Positions 6,001 to 10,383 of a stretch of 11,726 nt of DNA are shown in pieces. The notes below the pieces were generated by a model, which was not told where the DNA came from, did not search any database, and was given only the letters and a program-made list of their open reading frames with translations. Origin of the DNA: Rhodanobacteraceae bacterium UBA703 (GTDB taxonomy: Bacteria; Pseudomonadota; Gammaproteobacteria; Xanthomonadales; Rhodanobacteraceae); assembly GCA_002297645.1 (NCBI GenBank), contig DBMH01000354.1:1-11726 (forward strand), written 5' to 3'. The stretch's first letter is position 1, and each line of letters starts with the position of its first letter. Both the position numbers and the translations under genes were made by a program.

Positions 6001-8430
6001 GCGGTACGTGTCAATGCCCTCGCCCCCGGCCAGGACGTTGTCCCGCGCATTGCCGATCAGGCGGTTGTCCAGGGCATTGCCCGCGCCGCGGATCGCCGGG
6101 CCGAGGAGGATCAGGTTCTCCACATGGGCCGGCAGGGTGTAGTCGACGCGGGCTTCCACCGTATCGTTGCCCTGGTCCTCTGCCTCGATGATCTCGTCGC
6201 CGGTGTCGTCGATGCGGTAAGTGTCGTTGCCCTCACCGCCGATCAGGCGATCATGCAGGACGCTGCCGATCAGTAGGTCGTCGCCAGGGGTGCCCAGGAT
6301 GTCGCTGCCACGGGCGAGCAGCTCAGCGTAGCTCAGGGTCGCGCCGTTGGCGAATTCGATGAGGTCGATGGCGCCGACGGGGCTGGCCGGATCGAAGCCC
6401 TGGATATGGATGGCGTCCTGGGGGATCGCTCCGATCTGGAGGATCAGGCTGCCGGGGCCCACGGAGAGATGGAGGTCGTTCGCCGTGATGCCAGGGCCGA
6501 GTTTGAGGGTGTTGCCCTGGCCGGCGCTGTCGGTCAGGCTGTCCGTGCCGTCGCCCAGGTGGTAGACGTAGGTGTTGTGGCCGCCGCCGCCGATCAGGAT
6601 GTCGTTGCCCCGCCCGCCGGAGAGGGTGGCGTGGCCGGCGAGGGCAATGAGGGTGTCGTCGCGCCGGCCGCCCTGGACGTGGCGCTGGCCGTCGGCGTCG
6701 GTGGCGCTGAGCACGCTTTGGGCGTGGCGGCCGATGAATTCCCGCAGGTCCAGGGTTTCTGCGCCGACGACGATGTGTTCGATGGCGCCGGCGATGCCGT
6801 CCACGATGGCGATCTGTTCGTCGCTGCCGAAGGCGATGCGCAGTTCGCCGCTGTCCGTGCCGCTGACCTGGAGGCTGGCGGGGTCTATCCCCTCCAGGAT
6901 CAGGGTGTCGTCGCCGCCTTCATCGAGGATGGCTTCGATCCAGCCCTGGGCGAGGTCGATGCGGGCCTCGCCGCTGCGCACGAGGTAGGTGTCGTTGCCC
7001 AGGCCGCCGTACAGGGTGTCGGCGCCCAGGCCGCCGATCAGGAGGTCGTTGCCGTCCAGGCCATGGATATGGTCGTTCCCTTCCTTGCCGTCGAGCCGGT
7101 CCGTGACGCCGGTGCCGATCAGGGTGTCGTCGCCGTCCGTGCCGTCGATGTCGAAGCCGAGCGCGAGCAGTTCGTCCCAGGCGAGGCTGGAGCCGTCGGC
7201 GAATTGGAAGCTCGAGAAGGTCGGAGCGGCCAGGGGGTTCTCATGGTCGAAGTGCTCGATGTGGATGGCGTCGCCGTTGCCCAGGTCGAGGAGCAGGGAG
7301 CCTTTGCGCAGGGTGATGTCGTTCTTGCCGATGCCGTCGCCGAAGATTAGGATGCTGGCCTCGGGGCCGGTGTCGTCGTCATCGATCACGTCGGTGCCGT
7401 CGCCCTTGTTGTAGATGTAGGTGTCCCGTCCCTTGCCGCCACGCAGGATGTCGTTGTCCTTGCCGCCGATGATCACGTCGGCCATGTCGCTGCCGATGAT
7501 TTCATCATCGCCGCTGCCGCCGTCCAGCCAGTCGCCGCCCGTGGGGTCGCCCGGCTGGGCGTTGAGGTAGTCGTTGCCCGCGCCGCCGAGCAGGATGTCC
7601 CGGCCGTTGCCGCCCATGAGGATGTCGTCGCCGCTGCCGCCGTCCAGCAGGTCGTTGCCGCCGAGCCCGGCGAGCATGTCGTTGCCGGCGCCGCCGCGCA
7701 GCAGGTCGTCGCCGTTGCCGCCTTCGAGATAGTCGTCGCCGGCGCCGCCGACGAGGACGTCGTTGCCGTCGCCGCCGTAGACCACGTCGTTGCCGCTGCC
7801 GGCGTCGATCGTGTCGTCGCCGTTGCCGCCTTCGACGTAGTCCCGGCCGGCACCGGTGCGGAGGGTGTCGTTGCCGTCGCCGCCGAACACGACGTCGTTG
7901 CCGGCTCCCGTCGTGATCGTGTCGTCGCCGGCCTCTCCGTAGACGATCAGGTTGACCTTGACGTCGGCGGCGACGTCGATCACGTCGTCGCCGGCACCGG
8001 CTCGCACGGTCAGCGCCTGCGCATCGGCCATCTCGAGCTGGAACGCCTTGCCGTTGACGTCCACGGCGAGCGAGCCGTCGGGACGGTTCTGCACGCGGAT
8101 GCGGTCGTCGCCGGAACCGGTCGTCAGCACGAGCTGGTCGGAGCTGACGTACTGGCCGCCGCGGCCGTCGTCGACGAGGGTGCGCTCGCGCGCGATCGAG
8201 AGGTCGCCGTCCTGGTGCAAGGGATCGACCGCAATGGTCTTGCCGTCCGGCGTCTGCTTCGTGGTGCGCCCGCCGCTGTTGCTGGCGTTGCCGTCGATGC
8301 GCGTGCTGGTGTCCCCGGCCGCACGACGCGCGCCGGGGTCGAGGTCGGCAGCCTTGGCGTACTGCGCGTCGGTCGGCTGGACTTCGCGGAAGGAGGATTC
8401 GTTCGGACGGACGGCGGAAACCGGCGACAT
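1..8430 (-). CDS. Giant modular RTX calcium-binding protein, probable type I secreted adhesin (C-terminus outside window)
   Basis: One frame stays open from the ATG at 8430 to the left edge: 2810 residues with no stop and no frame change. The start is supported by GAGGTG four bases upstream; no other in-frame ATG lies upstream in the intergenic region. There is no N-terminal signal peptide, as expected for a type I secretion substrate. Layout by residue: 1-110 polar lead; 145-310 tight GGxGxDxLx nonapeptides; 311-885 and 1291-2362 long modules joining beta-roll repeats to linker domains like the haemolysin-type calcium-binding-related family; 886-1290 a non-repetitive insertion; 2363-2459 a putative Ig domain; from 2462 on, 110-residue repeats. 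No protease, lipase or acyltransferase motif is visible, so a structural, adhesive or matrix role outside the cell is the best inference. The family's repeats fold on binding calcium after export. The secretion signal and the partner ABC transporter are not in view. Confidence 0.93.
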   Translation of the reverse strand, partial: MSPVSAVRPNESSFREVQPTDAQYAKAADLDPGARRAAGDTSTRIDGNASNSGGRTTKQTPDGKTIAVDPLHQDGDLSIARERTLVDDGRGGQYVSSDQLVLTTGSGDDRIRVQNRPDGSLAVDVNGKAFQLEMADAQALTVRAGAGDDVIDVAADVKVNLIVYGEAGDDTITTGAGNDVVFGGDGNDTLRTGAGRDYVEGGNGDDTIDAGSGNDVVYGGDGNDVLVGGAGDDYLEGGNGDDLLRGGAGNDMLAGLGGNDLLDGGSGDDILMGGNGRDILLGGAGNDYLNAQPGDPTGGDWLDGGSGDDEIIGSDMADVIIGGKDNDILRGGKGRDTYIYNKGDGTDVIDDDDTGPEASILIFGDGIGKNDITLRKGSLLLDLGNGDAIHIEHFDHENPLAAPTFSSFQFADGSSLAWDELLALGFDIDGTDGDDTLIGTGVTDRLDGKEGNDHIHGLDGNDLLIGGLGADTLYGGLGNDTYLVRSGEARIDLAQGWIEAILDEGGDDTLILEGIDPASLQVSGTDSGELRIAFGSDEQIAIVDGIAGAIEHIVVGAETLDLREFIGRHAQSVLSATDADGQRHVQGGRRDDTLIALAGHATLSGGRGNDILIGGGGHNTYVYHLGDGTDSLTDSAGQGNTLKLGPGITANDLHLSVGPGSLILQIGAIPQDAIHIQGFDPASPVGAIDLIEFANGATLSYAELLARGSDILGTPGDDLLIGSVLHDRLIGGEGNDTYRIDDTGDEIIEAEDQGNDTVEARVDYTLPAHVENLILLGPAIRGAGNALDNRLIGNARDNVLAGGEGIDTYRLARSGGTDRLVDSGANRIELGEGIAFADIAATRDDDDLVLAIRGEDGSLRLEGYFLDGTPWAVQEAGGGQSDTDTLLAQTAEYQEDPIATRVREFLATARMSAEQSLADGGYTLRADGTWYRAYQYSAQLLATKTDKMTTTTYTGMTADDMTVVWTSTEAVNDITWTHSGSAYGYEEIVSIRQQRVSEEEAEIFMVGSDYQYSSQWLWAEVVWGAPRAGDTTHAGQTSSYPWIVNGEPGLLRTIYTYDTTKTHYGATLTGRYLPGPGALDPPTAVRLQLNTESRSTWIEEIDLTDGDHVVYANSWSAVIGGTGNNTIYNAGFAYGGTGNSRLIGGNMLIAGSGNQWLENGATMVVGDGHDTVLAGAGQVVEVNRSNTGSDLVLGLGGDSFSVVDAFYRAAGIDRWRERYEEGGRYSPFGYESGYFDTLAEVESFLQDIEWGSLSDLLASGGGKKVDLLPFLVEVPGQMSASRFYTPDVPVITLSAANLAGLQAFYDSGVLVSPKIRFGAGIVKEDLVFSWGQVVSPIDGSLHVTLDIGWGADQGIRVLMADSDDPLGASINAFEFADGSRASLADLVALAPPAPDFDPDFYQFAPGMGVQVIRGDAYRGISINGGLTADDMSIRYEDEDLVLSLDSEGDSLRVTGWQANIITFDDGTVWKAPGPNVGTRGNDTLIGVAGQESLYGGAGNDTLKARPDGGHHLVGGQGDDIYLFHRGDGIVTIDQRVGNIPFLAGVGDKDTIRFGEGIAAADILIAYSSALDTLTLGLTGSDDAIALSGWMDATSRRIARFEFTDGSVWTTATMPFSTPVITGTENDDWIEGSALHDALSGLSGNDFLFGIDGHDTLSGGAGDDYLFGGPGNDTYVFNRGDGWDVINQSDAAAGDIDRVRFGDDIALGEAIFRRSGDDLLVLFPQSDDGLQLVNWFADPTPVARIEFADGSVWDAAVLHTAAEVAGPFFGAPDSDWIEGADVDDVIYGRAGNDRLTGNDGNDLLFGGEGVDTLVGGAGNDTLAGGPGDDILVGGTGDDVYLFTRGDGNDLIIQDDYGNESATAGDADVLRFDASIVAGDVLVESDGNDLLLKIIDTGETLTLRNWFHPSSVRVSAIEFADGTRWNEAAIWEMTGIGMFVEGSENDDVLTGSPMDDQIYGHSGDDTLIGGRGDDFLFGGPGNDVYLFGRGDGHDRVLPNDWDTNSSSADTILFDADVTPGDIDAALGPDGLVLRIRDSDDSITIVDWRYAEFPGATRAAFADGTVWEREQLQSFTAYLVGTPDDDELYGDDRDNQLTGGKGDDYMEGGLGNDVYVFDRGHGFDVIEEFETWGETLPSEISTIRFGPGIAAADVTVSLVEWGRVYLSVSDDDSGVYFDGSPDVALLGEFADGAIWGPETFAALWEGFHFQDENWEVLVGTGGADNLVAESQYTELWGLGGDDVLIGGDGHDLLIGGAGDDYLVGGAGGDRYVMDAHSGHDVIVEAADDDAFDGLRVMGAVPENMRFQRYAGDGDDLLITAEGWSSSVLVRDWFSADAPARLEYFYFPHADVEWMEEDIDAAVWSDNAAPVLAVDQLSLTAGAFFSVSLNEGVLTDPDGDPLTYSATLAVGGALPDWLSFDAVTGILSGTPTTDAVGDLVIEIGGVDGGGAAGGGILTLSVASPTADPLTVTAVNRTILLGEAVAVTELIDVTGQALRFEFWDDVAGGGGFVLDGGPRSAGQAIGVDVDDLADLSYVGGEAIATERLWVRAFDGDAWTSWVSWQMTSAPHLTNVAPTVTAENATVNLNGLVPVSALLSISDGDGDPALQYEFWDDGSAGGAFVLDGVTQPSGTAIAVSVNQLEYLHYAGASDMGSEQVWVRAFDGQAWSAWTSWNMASSSHATNAAPVTTAQDATVRLGQSVAVSTLFAVSDADDDVPVKYEFWDDAAGGGYFSKGGIAQGTNPIAVSADELTDFSYVGGDATGNERVWVRAFDGLAWSGWTSWNMTSSPHLKNVAPTVQAGDVTLLLGQSVAA
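61..390 (-). repeat. 110-residue surface repeat, copy 3
   Basis: Residues 2681-2790 of the giant protein (110 residues). It carries 'AAPVTTAQDATVRLGQSVAV', 'VSDADDDVPVKYEFWDD', 'GGGYFSKGGIAQG', 'ADELTDFSYVGG', 'ERVWVRAFDGLAWSGWTSWNM'. A further copy begins immediately after it. Confidence 0.88.
391..723 (-). repeat. 110-residue surface repeat, copy 2
   Basis: Residues 2570-2680 of the giant protein (111 residues). It enters with (N)VAPTVTAENATVNL and continues with 'SISDGDGD', 'LQYEFWDDGSAGGAFVLDG', 'VNQLEYLHYAG', 'EQVWVRAFDGQAWSAWTSWNM'. The acidic SDGDGD loop at residues 2595-2600 is a plausible calcium site at a domain junction. The copy is clearly homologous to its neighbours, yet many positions differ, so the duplication is not recent. 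Confidence 0.88.
724..1047 (-). repeat. 110-residue surface repeat, copy 1
   Basis: Residues 2462-2569 of the giant protein (108 residues). In order it shows 'NRTILLGEAVAVTELI', 'LRFEFWDD', 'GGGFVLDGG', 'LADLSYVGG', 'ERLWVRAFDGDAWTSW'. It is the most divergent copy: it lacks the N-[VA]-A-P entry motif and has 'VTGQALR' where the others have an acidic 'SDxDxD' stretch. Repeats with a 'WVRAFDG..WSAW' core are common in giant RTX proteins of proteobacteria. I take them to be Ig-like stalk domains. Confidence 0.85.
1054..1344 (-). other. Putative Ig (He_PIG/cadherin-like) domain in the giant protein
   Basis: Residues 2363-2459 begin 'NAAPVLAV' and carry the landmarks of the bacterial He_PIG-type fold: 'LTDPDGDPLTYSATL' (residues 2390-2404), 'LPDWLSFDAVTGILSGTP' (2410-2427) and a closing strand 'GGGILTLSV'. 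Such domains are spacers in large bacterial surface proteins and often sit next to other Ig-like repeats. One oddity is the glycine-rich stretch GGVDGGGAAGGG near residue 2441, where the family usually has a TATDxxG-type strand and turn. Confidence 0.8.
1345..4560 (-). other. Second series of RTX plus linker modules in the giant protein
   Basis: Residues 1291-2362 hold about eight further modules, with full ones spaced 130-160 residues apart. Conserved landmarks repeat in order: 'YLF.RGDG.D.I' (near 1521, 1675, 1838, 1983, 2112), 'IRFG.GI...D' (near 1314, 1550, 1697, 1867, 2008, 2139), a hydrophobic strand followed by a W-F or W-M turn, then 'FADGTxW' (near 1375, 1463, 1602, 1747, 1917, 2058, 2187). 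The first two modules (1307-1470) lack the nonapeptide part. The last (2210-2362) is the most divergent, with 'PHADVEW' in place of 'FADGTxW', and leads into the Ig-like domain. The regular spacing suggests a long rod of calcium-stiffened beta-rolls joined by linker domains. Confidence 0.75.
4561..5775 (-). other. Non-repetitive insertion domain of about 400 residues within the giant protein
   Basis: Residues 886-1290 break the module series. Residues 900-1110 have no GGxGxD repeats and are rich in Tyr, Trp, Thr and charged residues (for example GTWYRAYQYSAQLL at 928-941 and QYSSQWLWAEVVWG at 1011-1024). Residues 1116-1185 then return to a glycine-rich pattern in which Asn or Ser often replaces the calcium-ligand Asp (IGGTGNNTIYNAGFAYGGTG), suggesting a beta-roll or beta-helix with few calcium sites. 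Residues 1195-1290 are mixed and look globular (SVVDAFYRAAGIDRWRERY). I do not recognise a named family with certainty. No catalytic signature is evident, such as a HExxH zinc site or a GxSxG lipase elbow. It is the part of the protein most likely to carry a specific function. Confidence 0.6.
5776..7500 (-). other. First series of RTX plus linker modules in the giant protein
   Basis: Residues 311-885 switch from tight nonapeptides to longer modules. Each has two to four beta-roll repeats ending in a 'GNDTYxx..GDGTDxI' cap, then a linker with an 'ILIFGDGIGKNDI'-type strand, a hydrophobic middle and an 'FADGSSLAWDEL'-type end. Copies of the second motif sit near residues 360 (ILIFGDGI), 643 (LKLGPGI) and 828 (IELGEGI); copies of the third sit near 410 (FADGSSLAWDEL) and 693 (FANGATLSYAEL). 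These motifs match the haemolysin-type calcium-binding protein related domain found between RTX blocks in large secreted proteins. The copies at 490-590 and 735-885 are divergent, and the last ends in a 'LEGYFLDGTPWAVQE' variant just before the insertion. Confidence 0.75.
7501..7998 (-). repeat. Block of about 16 RTX nonapeptide repeats (27-base unit)
   Basis: Residues 145-310 of the giant protein are near-continuous copies of the consensus GGxGxDxLx, for example GAGNDVVFG, GGDGNDTLR, GNGDDLLRG and GSGDDILMG. Each copy takes 27 bases, so the DNA reads as a degenerate tandem repeat dominated by GTCGTTGCCG / CCGCCG on the plus strand. In this family every half-turn of the beta-roll binds one calcium ion through the GxGxD turn. 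One irregular stretch (residues 289-299, NAQPGDPTGGD) interrupts the array. The block is markedly richer in G and C than the distal half of the gene: one sampled line is 73 percent GC against 53 percent near 2701. Confidence 0.9.
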
Positions 8431-8481
8431 GGCGCACCTCGGTCGTTCAGGGACGCCATCCGCTGGCGAGGGTAGCCAACC

Positions 8482-8519
8482 GTACGCCCGCGTACTGGGC
8501 GCGTCAGCCTCGGGCGTAC
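8482..8519. repeat. Perfect 9-base inverted repeat, possible operator
   Basis: GTACGCCCG at 8482-8490 is the exact reverse complement of CGGGCGTAC at 8511-8519, with 20 bases between. Neither end can be extended. The centres of the two arms are about 29 bases, close to three helical turns, apart, which would suit a dimeric or paired regulator. It lies 52-89 bases upstream of the RTX start codon. The right arm overlaps a second hairpin, CTCGGG-CGTA-CCCGAG at 8509-8524, so the two structures exclude each other. Confidence 0.45.
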
Positions 8520-8524
8520 CCGAG

Positions 8525-8540
8525 TTCGGGTTTTCCCTAG
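8525..8540. promoter_or_regulatory. Candidate regulator site with GGG-TTTT-CCC dyad
   Basis: The plus strand reads TTCGGGTTTTCCCTAG; on the coding strand of the RTX gene this is CTAGGGAAAACCCGAA. The core GGG-N4-CCC is a perfect dyad with an A/T centre, and the flanks are partly symmetrical. It sits about 95-110 bases upstream of the RTX start, a usual position for an activator site. I cannot assign a regulator, and in GC-rich DNA such a short dyad can occur by chance. Confidence 0.3.
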
Positions 8541-8624
8541 GCCATATTCCCTCTTCCCCGTAACGCGCCGCCGCTGTCGAACGAAGCCGTCGCGCGCTGC
8601 CATCCGAAACAGCGCACCACACAG

Positions 8625-8654
8625 GTGACGCGCACGGCGCGCCGCGCCTACGAT
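8625..8654 (+). promoter_or_regulatory. Weak sigma70-like promoter for the spmAB-like gene
   Basis: GTGACG (8625-8630) and TACGAT (8649-8654) each match four of six consensus bases and are 18 bases apart. Transcription would start near 8661 and leave a leader of about 30 bases. The gene has no good Shine-Dalgarno sequence, so a short leader is plausible. This is the best candidate I see rather than a firm call. Confidence 0.25.
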
Positions 8655-8689
8655 GCCGCGCGGCGCCCGGCCGCACTTCGGCGATCGCG

Positions 8690-9919
8690 ATGCTCAACCG
8701 CCTCTGGCTCGGCTTCTTCCTGACCGCCGCGGTCGCGGCACTGGCGCAATGGCTGTTCGCCGGCAATTCCGGCGTGTTCGCGGCGATGGTCGCGAGCCTG
8801 TTCGACATGGCCCGGCTGTCGGTCGAGGTCATGATCCTGCTGTTCGGCACGCTGACCCTGTGGCTGGGCTTCCTGCGCATCGCCGAACGCGCCGGCCTGA
8901 TCGAATCGCTCGCGCGCCTGCTCGGGCCGCTGTTCGGCCGATTGATGCCGGGCGTGCCGCGCGGACATCCGGCGATCGGTCTCATCACGCTGAATTTCGC
9001 CGCGAACATGCTCGGCATGGACAACGCGGCGACACCGATCGGCCTGCGCGCGATGCGCGAACTGCAGACGCTCAATCCCGATCCGCAGACGGCGACGAAT
9101 GCGCAGATCCTGTTCGTGGTACTGCATTCGTCCTCGCTCGTGTTGCTGCCGGTGACGATCTTCATGTACCGCGTGCAGCAGGGCGCGCACGATCCGACCG
9201 TGGTGTTCCTGCCGATCCTGCTGGCGACGTTCGCCTCGGCCACGGTCGGCCTGCTGTCGGTCGCGCTGGTGCAGAAACTGCCCCTGCTGGACCGCGTCGT
9301 GCTCGCCTGGCTGGGCGGCTTCGCCGTGCTGTTCGCAGGCTTCGTGACCCTGCTCGGCTCGCTCGCGCCGGCGGCGCTGGCGGCCTTCTCGTCATTGGCC
9401 GGCAACCTCGCGCTGTTCGCGATCGTGCTGCTGTTCCTCGTCGTCGGCGCGCTGCGCAAGGTGCCAGTGTACGAGAGCTTCGTCGACGGAGCGAAGCAGG
9501 GCTTCGAGGTCGCGCGCGAGGTGCTGCCCTATCTCGTCGCGATGCTGTGCGCGATCGGCGTGCTGCGCGCGTCCGGCGCGCTCGACATCGTGCTGCACGG
9601 CATCCGCTGGCTGGTCGACGCGGCCGGCCTCGACGACCGTTTCGTCGATGCGCTGCCGACCGCGCTGGTCAAGCCGTTCTCCGGCAGCGCGGCGCGCGCG
9701 ATGCTGATCGAGACGATGAAGTCGCAGGGCGTCGACAGCTTCCCCGCCCTGCTCGCCGCGACCGTGCAGGGCAGCACCGAAACGACGTTCTACGTGATCG
9801 CCGTGTACTTCGGCGCCGTCGGCATCCGCCGCGCACGCTACACGGTCGGTTGCTCGCTGCTCGCGGACCTCGCCGGACTCGGTACCGCGATCGCGGTGTG
9901 CTACTGGATCTTCGGCTGA
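8690..9919 (+). CDS. Fused SpmA/SpmB-like nucleoside-recognition (Gate) domain membrane protein
   Basis: The 409-residue inner-membrane protein joins two halves that are separate proteins in Bacillus. The SpmA-like half (about 1-200) carries the hallmark NFAANMLGMDNAATP at 102-116 after membrane segments near 7-23, 44-62 and 141-160. The SpmB-like half (about 205-409) carries VPVYESFVDGAKQGF (258-272), KPFSGSAARAM (328-338) and QGSTETTFYVIAVYFGAVG (360-378), the usual SpmB end. In Bacillus these proteins take part in spore core dehydration; the Gate domain is shared with nucleoside transporters. Fused homologues occur in non-sporulating proteobacteria, where the substrate is not established, so export or exchange of a small solute is only inference. 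The ATG at 8690 gives a natural membrane-protein start, but the ribosome site in front of it is weak. Length and motifs look complete. Confidence 0.9.
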   Translation: MLNRLWLGFFLTAAVAALAQWLFAGNSGVFAAMVASLFDMARLSVEVMILLFGTLTLWLGFLRIAERAGLIESLARLLGPLFGRLMPGVPRGHPAIGLITLNFAANMLGMDNAATPIGLRAMRELQTLNPDPQTATNAQILFVVLHSSSLVLLPVTIFMYRVQQGAHDPTVVFLPILLATFASATVGLLSVALVQKLPLLDRVVLAWLGGFAVLFAGFVTLLGSLAPAALAAFSSLAGNLALFAIVLLFLVVGALRKVPVYESFVDGAKQGFEVAREVLPYLVAMLCAIGVLRASGALDIVLHGIRWLVDAAGLDDRFVDALPTALVKPFSGSAARAMLIETMKSQGVDSFPALLAATVQGSTETTFYVIAVYFGAVGIRRARYTVGCSLLADLAGLGTAIAVCYWIFG

Positions 9920-9935
9920 ACCGCCTGCCGGACAA

Positions 9936-9961
9936 TCGATGACGACACTTCTTTTCATCGA
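9936..9961. repeat. 7-base inverted repeat between spmAB-like gene and small membrane gene
   Basis: TCGATGA (9936-9942) and TCATCGA (9955-9961) are exact reverse complements around 12 bases. There is no T-run after it, so it is not a typical terminator. It could be a weak hairpin in a joint transcript or a protein site; chance is also possible. Confidence 0.25.
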
Positions 9962-10008
9962 GGCACACGTACCGGAAACGACGCCTCGACGCGCTGCGGA
10001 GTGAAAAC

Positions 10009-10320
10009 ATGCATCCCGCATTTCTCGGACTCGCCGTTCTGCTCGTGCTCGCCGTGCATGCGTGGGCGCTCTACGCGGGCAACGACTGCCGCACCTGGTT
10101 GCAAAAGCTCGCCACGATCGGTGGAAAAGCCGGCCTTCTTTCAATAGGCGGGCTCGCCCTCGCATACCTCGATGCCTTCTCGCAGATCTGGGTGAAGCGG
10201 GCGGGCTACGAGGGAGGTCCGGTGTTTTTCTTCTTGTACGCGGTGGGCGTCGTCACGTTGGTTTCCGCGTTCGCGGCCATGGGGATATCGATCGAGAAAC
10301 GAAGGGACGCCCAGTCGTGA
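10009..10320 (+). CDS. Small three-helix membrane protein of unknown function
   Basis: The 103-residue product is not one I recognise. Three hydrophobic segments are visible near residues 4-23, 41-56 and 71-93, joined by short polar loops (NDCRTWLQK at 25-33; VKRAGYEGG at 62-70) and ending in a basic tail (EKRRDAQS). By the positive-inside rule the C-terminus should face the cytoplasm. GGAG lies seven bases before the ATG, a much better ribosome site than that of the upstream gene. It follows the spmAB-like gene by 89 bases on the same strand, so the two may share a transcript. Codon use is like its neighbours. Beyond an inner-membrane location no function can be given. Confidence 0.8.
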   Translation: MHPAFLGLAVLLVLAVHAWALYAGNDCRTWLQKLATIGGKAGLLSIGGLALAYLDAFSQIWVKRAGYEGGPVFFFLYAVGVVTLVSAFAAMGISIEKRRDAQS

Positions 10321-10365
10321 GCTTTCCCTTGCGTCAGGCAATCGAGTTCGAGCCCCGACGAGTAC

Positions 10366-10383
10366 CGAGGCGGCTTGGCCTCG
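10366..10383. terminator. Weak hairpin between convergent genes
   Basis: CGAGGC (10366-10371) and GCCTCG (10378-10383) form a perfect six-base stem around GGCTTG, directly beyond the stop codon of the leftward gene and 46 bases after the stop of the rightward one. Its place between converging genes suits a shared terminator, but neither strand has a T-run after it, so it would be weak or factor-dependent. Confidence 0.3.

Larger units (their letters stand above)
8431..8689. promoter_or_regulatory. Divergent intergenic control region
   Basis: These 259 bases separate the start of the giant RTX gene (leftward) from the start of the spmAB-like gene (rightward), so both promoters should lie here. 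On the leftward side the ribosome site GAGGTG is plain, but I find no convincing -10/-35 pair; the leftward promoter may depend on an activator. Several overlapping inverted repeats (8482-8537) lie 50-110 bases upstream of the RTX start. No small gene with a convincing ribosome site is evident. Confidence 0.6.

Noticed and set aside
4525..6276. A 583-codon plus-strand open frame opposite the giant gene
   Set aside because: Its codons lie exactly antisense to the RTX codons. A stop there needs TTA, CTA or TCA in the RTX frame, which are rare in this GC-rich gene, so the openness is a by-product. The translation is low-complexity and resembles no family; no ribosome site or domain was seen.
6406..7350. 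A 314-codon plus-strand open frame opposite the giant gene
   Set aside because: Same antisense register effect; the predicted product is a monotonous Ala/Val/Gly/Asp/Gln sequence mirroring the RTX repeats.
7501..7998. Possible CRISPR-like or minisatellite array from regular 27-base units
   Set aside because: The units are contiguous coding nonapeptide repeats with no spacers and clear amino-acid conservation.
7505..8437. A 310-codon minus-strand frame starting with GTG at 8437
   Set aside because: It is out of frame with the RTX gene and reads as Arg/Gly-rich low complexity from frame-shifted GGC-GAC repeats. The ATG at 8430 with the GAGGTG site gives the family-like translation.
8519..8534. 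Hairpin plus T-run (CCCGA-GT-TCGGG-TTTT) as a rightward terminator
   Set aside because: The loop would be two bases and the stem five; it lies between divergent genes, where no rightward transcript is expected to end.
8653..9942. A 429-codon plus-strand frame overlapping the spmAB-like gene
   Set aside because: It is the out-of-frame shadow of a GC-rich membrane gene and gives an Arg-rich product with no motif, while the 8690-9919 frame carries clear SpmA and SpmB motifs.
9392..10165. A 257-codon minus-strand frame across the end of the spmAB-like gene
   Set aside because: Arg/Ala-rich antisense shadow with no motif; it would overlap two well supported genes on the other strand.
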